This document shows positions 35,496-46,446 of a stretch of DNA of 64,000 nucleotides, piece by piece. The stretch's first letter is position 1, and every line of letters begins with the position of its first letter. The notes under the pieces were generated by a model. It was not told where the DNA came from, made no database searches, and saw only the letters and a list, made by a program, of their open reading frames with translations. A program made the position numbers and the translations under genes. Location of the stretch: contig OY856186.1 in NCBI GenBank assembly GCA_963693315.1, positions 300,766,174 to 300,830,173 of the forward strand, given 5' to 3'. This DNA comes from Diogma glabrata. Its lineage: Eukaryota; Arthropoda; Insecta; Diptera; Cylindrotomidae.

Positions 35496-36514
35496 AATAT
35501 TTACTTAAAGTAAATGGTTAATGTTCTTGTGGATTTTAAGCTAAATACAGTCATTTTTCTTATAATCGTTTTCTATGCTTTTATGCAACAGAACTGTAAA
35601 TGGATACAGTCGCAAACTACATTTTCGCTTAATGCTTGCCACTAATTTTTCAAATATATCGTACTTACGCTTGCAACAAAAACAAATCTACCGTTCTGAA
35701 ACGACGATCATTCCCTTCAATTCAACTATATATAAAAACGTTAAAAATCTATTTCCACAAAGATACTTAATTAAAAAAAATATAATAAATTTAAAAATGT
35801 TTTTCCTTGTACGATTTCATTTCACGAACTAAATTAGGTTAATGTACAAATAATAATAGGATTCATTTGTTAATATCAGAATTTTCAATTTGTTTTGAAA
35901 AGTAAGAAAAATATGAAAGAAAATTCAAATCAATTTAGAGTAACTTTCATTCCTCAAGAGATATTTTTGTTTTTTATTTTACACAAATTTCAAAAAAAAA
36001 TTGTTTTTCTTCATTTTACCGCCACAAGGGTAGATTGATAAATCAGTGAGTAGCAAATGAAATCAGTGTAGCAAATAGTGCACTGTGTAGCAAATAAAAA
36101 AATATTAATGCATTATAAGTAAGCAAAATATTTTTATTCAATAAGCCGCTTTAAAAGCTAAAATTTGGTTTTCCAAGTGACAATCTGTTTGTGTGAAATT
36201 AATCTCTGGAGGGGTGAGAGAGTGTTTGCTTGAAATCAAACAACAACAATTTTTTCCCTTTTAAGTTAAAATTTTTCTTTTCAAATATCCGGTTGTTTTT
36301 TTTTCAGCGTAATTTGAAGGAGGTTTGAATATTATAAAAAATAAATTCGTTATTGATGAATCGCGTTCTTATCAAAATTATTCAAATAAAATATAAAGGA
36401 TCTTGAAAGTAATTTTATGTTTTTCCTTGATGCTGTTGATTTTCACGATGATTGAAAGGAATGTTTCGATTTGTTTTGTGTAAAATGAATGTTTTGTATT
36501 AATAAAAAGTCAGG
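35496..36514. other. Unassigned AT-rich DNA
   Basis: The only local structure is three GTAGCAAAT words at 36,048-36,100. Open frames in the interval have no recognisable protein features. Confidence 0.45.
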
Positions 36515-39170
36515 CAAGTGCGAATATAATTCGCTCGCTGAGGGTTCCGTGTATATAATATGAGAAAAAAACAGTTTTTGTAAGTATAGTTTCAAGTTGG
36601 GTTGAATCTTACCCAAAGCTGTTTATGGTGGCTAAAGAAAGCTTCAATAACGCCAGCTTCTAAATTATTTATATTGGAAAATACATTATCAATTGTGGTA
36701 GCCTCAACTGTTGTTGGTTCATGAATTTTTCTTTGTAAATTTTTTTGTAGAAAATAGTTTGAGAGCCAGTTTTGAGGATTTTTACTGAAACCAACGGAAA
36801 AAACGGAGAAAAAGTGTCATCAAATTATTTCCAACGAGTGCATTGTTAACACAGTCGAGTGATTTGTCTACTGAACATTGGGGAGATCGGTATAGTATAC
36901 CAACAGGATTTGTACTTCAGCTAGTTGAACATTCACAATGACTGCCAGCAGAGCTAAACTCAAAGTGATGGTGGCTACTATTTTTCTGCACTGGTGGTAC
37001 TGTATCAGACTTAACGAAAAGAACAGATCCCCAACCTCGATTAACTTGACTGTAACAATTTTCTAGTTCAACAGTAGTTCAATAGTTCAAAAATTTCAAA
37101 AATGTTTGTAATTAGTGATCAACTTCACAGAGAACATTTGCAATGCAACCATATTAAATGATAATCTATCGAATAGCAAACAGGTATCTGGTATGTTATT
37201 GCATAATTTTTCAACCTAACGCCTTTCGCCTGAAGTTTAGTTCATCTGACTTGTTAAACTGTGTTGATCTAATCTGATCTTGTTTGTTCATTTCTTTACT
37301 TCGTTTCACTCAATATTTACTATAATATACATTTCCTACAACGAAGTAAAATTTATCCTCTTCTACGATTATTTTACGTGAATAGTCCTTCACAAAACAC
37401 AATTTTAGAATTTTAATCAAATGAATCAAAACCGAAAAAAACGAAAACTACAAAAAAATTGTTTTGGACTAGAAAAAAATTCACCTTTCATATGCCGAGT
37501 GGGGGTCAAAAATTATTTTTTGTCAAAATTTCCACTCTCAACCCCCTCAAAATAACATTTGAAATGATGATCCGACCGCTATAGTTTTCATTCAATCTTT
37601 ACAACATTGCCCATAACCATGAATATTTTCAAATATTTTTCTTTTGTAATGTTCGAAGTTAAGGGGGAGGACAGGAATTTTTTTTCACATTTTTTAATAT
37701 AACTCAAAAACTGCGCTTTTGAAAATTACATAAAAAATTGTTTTGGACTAGAACAAAATCAACCTTTCATATGATACCCCACTCAACAAGGTCAAAAATA
37801 ATTTTTTTTCAAAATTTCCACCCTCAACCCCATCAAAATAACATTAGAAATGATGAGCCAACCGCTATAGTTTTCATTCAATCTTTACAACATTTCCCAT
37901 AACCATGAATTTTTCCAAATTTTTTCTTTTGTAATGTTCGAAGTTAAGGGGGGGGGGGACAGGAAATTTTTTTCACATTTTTTTACATAACTCAAAAACT
38001 GCGCTTTTTAAAATTACATAAAAAATTGTTTTGGACTAGAAAAAAATCAATCTTTCATATGACACCCCAATCGACTTGGTCAAAAATATTTTTTTTTCAA
38101 AATTTCCACCCTCAACCCTCAAGATAACATTTGAAATGATGAGCTGACCGCTATAGTTTTCATTCAATCTTTACAACATTTTCCATAACCATGAATTTTT
38201 TCAAATTTTTTCTTTTGTAAAGTTCGAAGTTAAGAGGGGGGGACAGGAAATTTTTGTCACATTTTTTAACATAACTCAAAAACTTCGCTTTTGAAAATTG
38301 CAAAAAAAATTGATTTATACTTGAAAAAAAATCACCTTTCATATGACACCCCACTCAACAAGGTCATAAATAATTTTTCTTCAATATTTCCACTCTCAAC
38401 CTCCTCAGAATCACATTTGAAATGATGAGCCGACTGCTATAGTTTTGATTCAATCTTTACAACATTGACCATAATTATGAAATTTTTCAAATTTTTTCTT
38501 TTGTAATGTTCGAAGTTAAGAGGGGGGGACAGGAAATTTTTGTCACATTTTTTAACATAACTCAAAAACTGCGCTTTTAAAAATTGCAAAAAAAATTGGC
38601 TTGGACTAGAAAAAAAATCACCTTTCATATGACACCCCACTCACTGAGGTCAAAAATAATTTTTTTTCAAAATTTCCACCTCAACCCCCTCAGAATCACA
38701 TTTGAAATGATGACCCGACCGCTATAGTTTTGATTCAATCTTTACAACATTGACCATAACCATGAATTTTTTCAAATTTTTTCTTTTCTAATGTTCGAAG
38801 TTAAAGGGGGGGACAGGAAAGACAATACCCGTTTATGGCAATATCAAAAAAACTAAGCAGTCGAAAAATCATTGAAATTTTTTTTTGAAATATTTTGAAC
38901 TTTCTCGATTTTTTTAGACCAAACTCGATTCCTTACAAAAAACTTTTGTTTTACTATCTCCTTATCTATGTTCATAAAATATAGATTAAAACAAATATTT
39001 GAATTTTTTTGTTATCAGTAGGCGTGGAAAAACACGTTTAAAAACTGTAGAAAATTTCAAGTTGATAGCACTTATAGTTTGTGAGTAAATTGATTATGTA
39101 GAAATTAGGACGGACACCGAAGTCTCACCAATAGGGTACCGTTTTTACTTTTTTAAAGTACGGAACCCTA
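36515..39170. mobile_element. AGGGTTCCGT-ended insect repeat with a tandem array
   Basis: The left edge has AGGGTTCCGTGTATA at 36,541 and the right edge has AAGTACGGAACCCTA at 39,157-39,170, inverted with respect to each other. Inside the right edge lie GGACGGACACCGAAGTCTCA and CCAATAGGGTACCGTTTTTA. From memory, repeats ending in GGGTTCCGTAC with an internal GGACGGAC are abundant in many insects, especially moths. I cannot confirm that this is the same family. There is no transposase frame. Confidence 0.5.
37440..38822 (+). repeat. Tandem repeat, ~286-bp unit, nearly five copies
   Basis: The anchor CTATAGTTTT occurs at 37,579, 37,865, 38,151, 38,437 and 38,722, giving spacings of 285-286. 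Each unit also has CTTTCATATG, CATAACCATGAAT, GTTCGAAGTTAAG followed by a G-run of 3-10, and CTCAAAAACTGCGC. Units are about 85-95% alike by eye, and the first is the most diverged. Confidence 0.92.
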
Positions 39171-39316
39171 AAAATGATGGATAATTAGAGCTGTAACAAA
39201 AAATCTAAATATGAAGTTTTTTCGTGACATTTAAAATTGATTAGTTATGAAATTTATTTCATCGATATTTTAAGCAAGAAAATTTTTTCGATGCAGACTT
39301 CCTAATTTTGTCTTTT

Positions 39317-40700
39317 AGGTAGATTTCATATAAAAATCTACCTATTGCAATGTGCCTGATGTCGGAATTTTGGAAAATTTTTGGTGCCAAACGACTATAT
39401 ATTGTTACGAGTACAGAAAAATCTAGACGATTGCGGTCACTTCTAGGAAAATCAAATCAACAAAATACTACACAGATTAATGAAATGAATATTGTTATTG
39501 TTGTCTCTTCTTAGAAATGGGGTTAACATAAACGATTTTATGAATCAAATCAACATAACGTAAAATAATCGAATATTCTAATATTTTCTCAAGGTTTCTG
39601 GAAAGTGATGTCGAATTATCTAGAAGTATTGCAGAAGGTATATAAGAAAATTACTTCTTGTAGTTTTTAATTAGTGCTATTTTAGACCTGCGACAGTAAA
39701 GTGAAATCAAATGTAGAATTAGTTTTATTTTAGACCTGCGATAGTGAAGTTAAAATTATAAAAGTGATCTTTAAATTAGTTTTTGTGTAAAGTTATAAAT
39801 GTAATAAAGTTATAAGTGTTTTTAAGTAGAAATAAATTGTGTGTTATTTTAAACGTTGTATTACTGGAAATTTCTACAATCAACCGTTGGAGTTTCTGAA
39901 GCTGTTGAAAGAATATTCTAGTTAGGAATATTGTTCGCTGTATTGTTTTCCTATTGTTGTGGAACAATTAAGGTGTTGAACACTTAATAAAACCTGGTGC
40001 TTGTGCTTACTAATCAGTGATCGAACTCAGGAAGAGATTGGGAATTACGTTTATCGAATTGTGAGTTAGGCCAATTCGAAGTAAGGTTTGGAAAAACGTA
40101 ACAATATGATAAGCGGAGACGGAAAAACAAAAAACAAAGAAAATTATATATGAGATATAACGGAATTTAGCGGCACTCTCACGGTCGCCATTTTTTACCT
40201 ACACCAAAAAAACTTTTTGAGTATGTTGCGGCTAATAATATCTTGGACAGGTTAAGAATAATATCTTGGACAGGTTAATAATATATTCAGGTACAGGATA
40301 AGCGGCTAGAGCCTAAAAAGTCGAATAATCTAGGGCGCTATAACTTCCGTTTGAAACATAATGTTTAAATAAAATTGATAAGTATTGAATATTTAAACCT
40401 TTTTTTATCATTTTTTGTCAGATGAAAACCTTGGCTTTTAGGGTTCCTGAAAAATCAGCTGTTCTAAAAATTTACTAAACTTTGCTGTCCTAAATCTAGA
40501 TGAAAATGACCAAACTCACATTTGAAAACTTTTGCACACGTACCTACAACATAAATCTTTCCAAAATTTAAAAATAAAACAGTTCAAGTTTAGAGGTTGA
40601 GACCCTGGGGCTTCTGAAATGAAAACAAACGCAAAAGGCAATGATTTCATCATGTTTGAGTTTATGTTATTTAAATTTATCTTAACTTTGAAGAAAACTT
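39317..40700 (+). repeat. Element C, copy 3, interrupted by a solo LTR
   Basis: It starts with the full AGGTAGATTT/AAATCTACCT hairpin (39,317-39,343) and the shared CAAACGACTATAT region. A 701-bp LTR splits it at 39,403-40,103. It then continues with ATATGATAAGCGGAGAC, a very short TA stretch, and one CGGCACTCTCACGGTCGC unit. The rest of the interior is shared with the reverse copy at 29.7-30.2 kb. A local duplication repeats AATATCTTGGACAGGTTAA at 40,228-40,272. The far end is not identified. Confidence 0.75.
39403..40103 (+). mobile_element. Solo LTR, Ty3/gypsy-like, 701 bp, with 4-bp duplication
   Basis: It starts TGTTACGAG and ends CGTAACA, the TG...CA termini of an LTR with a 6-7 bp terminal inverted repeat. 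The flanking ATAT on both sides is the target duplication. The empty site is visible in reverse complement in element C copy 2 near 35,407-35,430. Inside are a TATA-type box (GTATATAAG near 39,637), a duplicated ~50-bp segment carrying TTTAGACCTGCGA, and an AATAAA polyadenylation signal near 39,987. No gag, pol, primer-binding site or second LTR is present, so recombination between two LTRs left this one. Confidence 0.88.
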
Positions 40701-41306
40701 TTAAGCTATAGCCTCAAGGAATTTCAGCTTTCTAACCCAAGAGGTTCCATTTTTATAAGCAATATAATGCACCTATTGAAGACAAATCTGAAGCCATTTA
40801 ATACCATACGATAATGATCAAATACTCTTTTGTTTGCATTTTTTTCACTAAGTTCACCGTTTAAAAAAAGAATAAATAGGAACAAAAAAAAAGACAACAA
40901 CAAAGATGATTTTGAATTATATAGTACATCATATAACAAGGTTGAGAAGTAAGCTATTATTGACCGAGAACTTTTCTTTCCTGAGGCGCGTAGCACCGAG
41001 GGATATAATGTTCGAGGTCTATACTAGTCTTCTCAACCAAGGCATATATAAAAAATTTTTAACTACTAACACTAATTATCATATTTGCTTTGATTAGATT
41101 TTGATGTTAGTCATTTTCCATTTCATTTTTTAAATATCTTTTAAAATATCAAGTAGCCTGGAAGTTTAGTTTCATACAAATAAAACGAAACAAAGAAACG
41201 GAATTATTATTTGTTTGTGTTTTTTGTTCATTTCAATTAAAAATAAAATAAAATTTGTCATTATTAACCTAGGTAAATTTGTGTTATTATTATTGACCTA
41301 AGTTGA
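40701..41306. other. Unassigned AT-rich DNA
   Basis: It probably includes the decayed end of element C copy 3. No gene is recognised. Confidence 0.4.
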
Positions 41307-41447
41307 GAATAGTAGATTCTTGTATGAGTTTTGAATGATGGCAATTCTTCACGAGGATGAAGTTTCCCGGAACAAGCGTAGCGAGTGGAGGGAATCATCC
41401 GAGTGAGGAATTGCCATCATTCTATGCGAATACAAGATGCTATTTTA
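41307..41447. repeat. Shared-loop palindrome, type 1 (first copy)
   Basis: Imperfect arms from AATAGTAGATTCTTGTAT to GAATACAAGATGCTATT enclose inner arms GGCAATTCTTCAC and GTGAGGAATTGCC. The CpG-containing loop is AACAAGCGTAGCGAGTGGAG. Related copies stand as the ends of the 49,466-50,185 foldback. Confidence 0.8.
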
Positions 41448-41629
41448 TCTACGACTGCAAAATATTTCGATCAATTTCCAGTTTGTCTGCTAAAGTTTTT
41501 TTCATCATATTGAAATTCATGCATCATTGATAGCATAGAAAAACAAAACAATTGACATAACGGAAAATCTTAAATTTTTATATTATATTTTATATATGTA
41601 TTGTTCTCGTTTTAACTTTTTGATATTAC

Positions 41630-42222
41630 TATACCAACAAATGAAGTTTTTCATTTGTTAGGGGAATATTTAATAAACTATATAACTGTTGTAGAATGTA
41701 ATGATTGCGTCACATTCTACACACAAGTGAGAGAATGTATAAAATTACAATGGAAAACATTCACATGGAAGCATATATTCTTTAGCAGTCGTGGATAAAA
41801 ATATTCATTTCAATTTAGGAGTAAAAAGGATATTTTTTAATTTTCACTCATGTATTTTTTTGTTGACTGACCACATTCAGATAGTTGAAAGAACGTTATC
41901 AACTTTAACTAAAACTGCTTGCCAGAACTTATACGCAAAAAAATGTCGTGCCGTAGTTAGCTTCATTTTCTTCCTTCGTGTGTAGAACTACACATATATA
42001 TAATCGATATTTATTATAAACTAGGGGGTATCCCGTGGGCTGCGCCCTCCCCCCCTTCCCCCACTCACCAATATACTCTTTGCTTTTTCATCTGGCTTTG
42101 ATACAATTACTAAGTACTATCCATCATAATATCCAACCTCTTCTAATCTATTCTGTGTGCACCTGCTGCTTAACTATAATTCTACAAAAAACCATCGTGA
42201 AGTGTACATACTATAAATTTTT
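41630..42222 (+). repeat. Repeat D, copy 1 (uninterrupted)
   Basis: This is nearly identical to 55,928-56,392 joined to 59,181-59,302. It contains a TGTAGAATGT/ACATTCTACA palindrome at about 41,690-41,725, the block ATATTCTTTAGCAGTCGTGG, a C-rich tract near 42,045-42,065, and CATCTGGCTTTGATAC at 42,089. The other copy is split at that last point by a hAT element. The open frames at 41,791 and 42,035 are conserved only because the DNA is duplicated; they do not look like genes. Confidence 0.85.
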
Positions 42223-42487
42223 ATACGATCAATCACAGATGGCTGAAATAATAATATGTATTAAGAAAATAATGAAATAGCAGCTTTTGTTTTTCTTTAG
42301 TTTATTTACAGAAAATGAACCTATGCAAAAATAATGATGGAAAACAAACTATCTGCCATACAAATAATTAATTTTCTTATTAATATCGAAATGATATAAA
42401 TAATAAATTTGAACGAAACGGCTGAAAGACTACATTATCGAAAAATTAAATGCCGTAAATAGAATTTTTATGAATAAAAAGGAATAA
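42223..42487. other. Unassigned AT-rich DNA
   Basis: Nothing recognisable lies between repeat D and the interlocked inverted repeats. Confidence 0.5.
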
Positions 42488-43298
42488 TTTTTATTTGGAA
42501 GGGTTTTTTGTGAACAATTAAGCTTAAGTACATATTGGAAATCACTTGAATTTTGCAATTCGAAATAACTTTTCATTTTCTCTAAAATTCCTTTAGAAAA
42601 TTTTTTTGTGTTTCGTGCCAGGATTCGAACTCACATTCATCAGAGACGTATGTTCAAATCCCGTGTGTCTTACACAACTTAGCCACAGCGGCGATGACGT
42701 ACCATATTTTAATTTTCATGTTCAGATAATTTCTAAATTGAAACTTCATCATATTTCATATTTACTTAAGTTGAATCTTTCATCTATGATTACATATTGG
42801 AAATTGCCTTTCTTTGGGATTTATTGTATTAAATTTCTAAATATTACGATGTATGAATTCATAGGATGAGAGAATATTTCGTCAACACTTAAGTCAACAT
42901 TCTAATCAACATCCAAAGTCACGAGTGTAAAGTCATTATGGCACGAAACACAAGCAAATTTTCTAACGGAATTTTAGAGAAAATGAAAACCTATTTCGAA
43001 TTGCAAAATTCAAGTGATTTCCAATATGTACTTAAGCTTAATTGTTCACAAAAAACCCTTCCAAATTAAAAATTCCCCTGAAGTTGTGTATATTTCCTAA
43101 CCAAAAATATAGCAATGAATTGACCACGCGTCAGATATTAAGTTTCGCATTTATTGGCAACAACCAATGATGACTTTACACTCGTGACTTTGGATGTTGA
43201 TTAGAATGTTGACTTAAGTGTTGACGAAATATTCTCTCATCCTATGAATACATACATCGTAATATCTAGAAATTTAATACAAAAAATCCCAAAGAAAT
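42488..43298. repeat. Interlocked inverted repeats (A-B-A'-B')
   Basis: Arm A (42,488-42,619) pairs with A' (42,940-43,075). Arm B (42,808-42,937) pairs with B' (43,169-43,298). Landmarks are TTCACTT-free words such as CTTAAGTACATATTGGAAAT in A and GTTGACTTAAGTGTTGACG in B'. B and A' abut, so A plus B' would be one inverted copy of the contiguous B-A' unit, opened at the same junction. A tRNA-like sequence lies between A and B. Confidence 0.85.
42614..42692 (-). other. tRNA-like sequence, class II-like, minus strand
   Basis: On the minus strand there is an A-box-like TGGCTAAGTTGTGTAAGA and, after a long variable-arm-sized spacer, a B-box-like GAGTTCGAATCCTGG. A second B-box-like GTTCAAATCCC lies on the plus strand inside the same piece. 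Acceptor pairing is poor. It could be a SINE head or pseudogene. Confidence 0.4.
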
Positions 43299-44069
43299 AA
43301 TTTTTATGTTCTATAAAAAAAATAAACAAAAACAATAAAAAATAAATATAGGTTCCGCGTTGAACCCCGAACCTTTCTCACAACCCTCTACATCGACAAT
43401 GACAACGAAATTTTGTACTGAGTTTTTTAAACATCATTTTATTAAATCGGTTTAAAAAATTAAATGTTTAAAAATGTATATTATAACACAAACTGTTTTT
43501 TGTCCCAATAATATCAAATGTTTGCAACCTACATTGTTTTTAAAAATTGTTCAAAATCTATATTTTTCTATGCTGTTATGTTCGCTGTTCTATAGAACAA
43601 TTTTCTGGGTCTGACTCCTGCTATAATAGTGCTATAAAGGGGAGTTAAGAAAAGCATTTCAAACATTTATATTGGCTTACATACAAAACACAACTATAAC
43701 CATTTAAGAGATTATCTCTGAGATTTCTCATGTTTTTGCTTTAAACGATTTAAGTTTGTTTGTGAAGTATATTAATTACTATAGATCAAGTATAATATAT
43801 AGCATGTTTTTACCTATATAGGTTCAAAAGCAAAATTAAAACATATTACATATATTGTGACTAATTGAATTGAAAAAAAGAGATTTAATTAAAACAACAA
43901 CAAAAATTATAAATAACTTTTAAAAAAATCCCCCTTCTAAATTTTATTAAAACAATAATTTTAATGTTATTTAAAAAAAAAGAAAAAAAACAATAAAAAA
44001 TGTACTACGTCATCAGCGTTACGACCGTATAGAGGGATAAACTCACGGCTATTATATTAAGGATTATTA
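43299..44069. other. Unassigned AT-rich DNA
   Basis: One B-box-like GGGGTTCAACGCGG is seen on the minus strand near 43,350, without a convincing tRNA around it. Nothing else is recognised. Confidence 0.4.
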
Positions 44070-44763
44070 TAAAATTAGAAATTGACAACATAACAGTCAA
44101 AATTCATATAGTATCTTTTCATTGTTGCTTTGTTTTAAGAACTTTGTAAAATTATATGAAAAAACCATAGCAACAACAATTTCTTATAGAGCGAAAATTA
44201 TTTTACACTAGAGGAAAAACAACATTTTTCTACTCCTATCACAGTAAATTATAAATTACATCACACTATCCATGACATGTAAATTGATTATTTAAAATAG
44301 CGTGCGGTAAGTAAAAAAAAGCGTGCGGTAATGGATTTTCATATATATATATTACCGCACGCTTTTAATAAACAAAAAAGTTTTTATGTAAAGAAAAATT
44401 TGATTTTTAAAAATTAAATATTTCAATTCATTTTGACTCAGAATAATGTAAAGCCTCCCACAATTTGTAAACTATTTGCATTTAATTTATAATTAGTAGT
44501 TCATTTTTTCAAGTAACTATATGCGTTTGGGCATTAAAACAAAGTCGTAGAATAAGTAAATAAAAAATCTCGAGTTGTAAAGCATTTTCCATGCTCGTGA
44601 AGATACTGCACTCGACGCTACGCGTCTCGTGCGCAAAATTTTCCCTCACATGTAAAATGCTATTTACAACTCTAGATATGTAATATACTATTAAACAGCG
44701 CAACCATGAAAAAATAGAATATGAATTTTGAGTGTTATGTTGTCGATTTCTAATTTTATAATT
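44070..44763. mobile_element. Foldback-bounded element containing a type 2 palindrome
   Basis: About 60-bp arms at 44,070-44,128 and 44,700-44,763 (AGTGTTATGTTGTCGATTTC and its mirror) enclose a unit. Part of that unit (44,235 to about 44,696) recurs at 53,423-53,881. CCTATCAC at 44,235-44,242 is the empty site for the hAT at 50.9 kb. At 44,299-44,363 AGCGTGCGGTAA occurs twice directly and once inverted, forming a hairpin. Confidence 0.7.
44568..44676. repeat. Shared-loop palindrome, type 2 (first copy)
   Basis: Arms TCTCGAGTTGTAAAGCATTTT and its near mirror (AAAATGCTATTTACAACTCT) flank a loop region with CACTCGACGCTACGCGTCTC then GTG. The second copy at 53,753-53,861 is nearly identical. 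Confidence 0.82.
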
Positions 44764-44807
44764 TATAGTAAATGTCGATTATATTTATACTATCATAGAA
44801 ACAATTG

Positions 44808-44930
44808 CATTTCCTACGCGAGATAAAAACGTTTTTCGTTTGTAAACATGTCTCACTCGACGCTACCTAGAGCGTCTCGTGAACAAATGTTTACTCACAG
44901 AAAAACAATGTTCTCATCTCTTGTAGGAAA
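44808..44930. repeat. Shared-loop palindrome, type 3 (first copy)
   Basis: Arms begin TTTCCTACGCGAGATAAAAAC and end CTCATCTCTTGTAGGAAA. The loop is CACTCGACGCTACCTAGAGC then GTCTCGTG. A related but MITE-split copy lies at 61,485-62,055. Confidence 0.8.
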
Positions 44931-45743
44931 ATATACTATTAGTTATGGCTTATAAGTTTAGTACAAATAAAATTTAATTCTAGATAACGTTTTATGTATG
45001 ATTGTAGAGATTGCATTTATATTTATAAAACTATTACGAGACTATTTATAAAAACGAAAAAGAAGAAATAGAAATAAAGGTTCAAACGGTTCAAAGGAAG
45101 TCGCTTATTAAGAAAACCTATTCTTTATTCTATCGAAAGAAAATTAAAAAAAAACACAAATATCTACTGCGTATATCACTACAAATTATATAAACCAAGT
45201 CAAAAATAATTTATATCGTCTTCAATTAAGCAACACCACGGTGTGCAGTTTAGCTATTTATTTTAAAACTATTTTTTTATAAATACATATACCACAATAG
45301 ATCTTTTCAATTTTCACAATAAGTATCTTTTAGACTTGAAGTCCAAAAAATGTTGCTAACCAACAATAAAAAAAATTGATCTTTTGCTCAATAAAAAAAA
45401 TATAGGTTTTTCCTATTTGATATTCAAAAATATAAATGGCACTGCATGTAAGCCAAAATTATAATTTTAGTTGGTTGGTCGAGAGTCAAAATATAATGAT
45501 GATTCTTGATCAGCGTTCAATTCGAGCGCCAAATTTCCAAACGGTGACCAATTTCTACTTCCCCTTAAAAAGTGTTTCCCATCACATGATTTCAAAATAT
45601 CCAAACAAATTTTCTCATTCAACAACAAAAATGTTGTTAGCCTTAATAGTTTTGGTTTTTAAATAATATTAGAGTACAAATGATAGCGTAAAAGATTTGT
45701 TTGAATAAAAAATAGTATATTAAGAAACTAGTTTCATAATCGA
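44931..45743. other. Unassigned AT-rich DNA
   Basis: I recognise no gene. An open frame at 45,436-45,666 has no known protein features. Confidence 0.4.
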
Positions 45744-45821
45744 CGATTTTATCGCACGTAATCTGTTTAGAAAACGACCCGCGCAGCGAGGAGTTTTCTA
45801 AGGGATAAGTGCGATAAAACG
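45744..45821. repeat. Shared-loop palindrome, type 4
   Basis: Arms CGATTTTATCGCAC/GTGCGATAAAACG and TTTAGAAAAC/GTTTTCTAAG enclose the loop GACCCGCGCAGCGAGGAG. It is shorter than the others but has the same layout. Confidence 0.75.
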
Positions 45822-46389
45822 ATAAAATGTTTTAATGTTTTAAAGAAAATTTCTAAAAATTTCAATTCAAAATAGTAAGCTCTGCGTTTCATCATATTTC
45901 TATATATTTTTTTGTTGCAAAACTAGCTCTCATAAAATGTGTATTTTATTAAAATATAGTCAATTTGAAATTTTATTATTATTACTAATTATTTTAATTA
46001 ATTAAAATATTTAACACTAATTTAGATTATTTTTTAATAATAAGATTAATTAATAAGAATAATTTTATTTATATAATTATTCGTTTTAACTTTCACTGAC
46101 GTTTGTATGACCAATGTGACCAACCTTGAAAAACAAAACTGACTTTATGAAATGACTTTATTTTAGACGCAAATTAGAAAAAATAATTTATATAAGTGTT
46201 GCGCTCTCTGACTGACAAGGCCGACCGTAACACGCTGGTTTGTACGGTGTCTTATTGGGACGTTTGACAATTTTTGGGATATAATAACTCTAAGTATCCT
46301 TTATTCGGCATACACTTTAATACTTTCGATTTAAAATTGGTCCTGATCATTGTTGTTATAGATTTTATAAAAACAAAATTGGTTTAATA
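45822..46389. other. Unassigned AT-rich DNA
   Basis: Nothing recognisable is present before the element C end at 46,390. Confidence 0.45.
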
Positions 46390-46446
46390 TGTAGTTTTTG
46401 ACAGGTATATCCGCTAGAAATAAGTAGATTTCGGGGTCAGACGGTT

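Noticed and set aside
41791..42280. Conserved open frames at 41,791-41,985 and 56,081-56,275
   Set aside because: They are alike only because repeat D is duplicated. They are short, lack domains and vary as freely as the flanking DNA.
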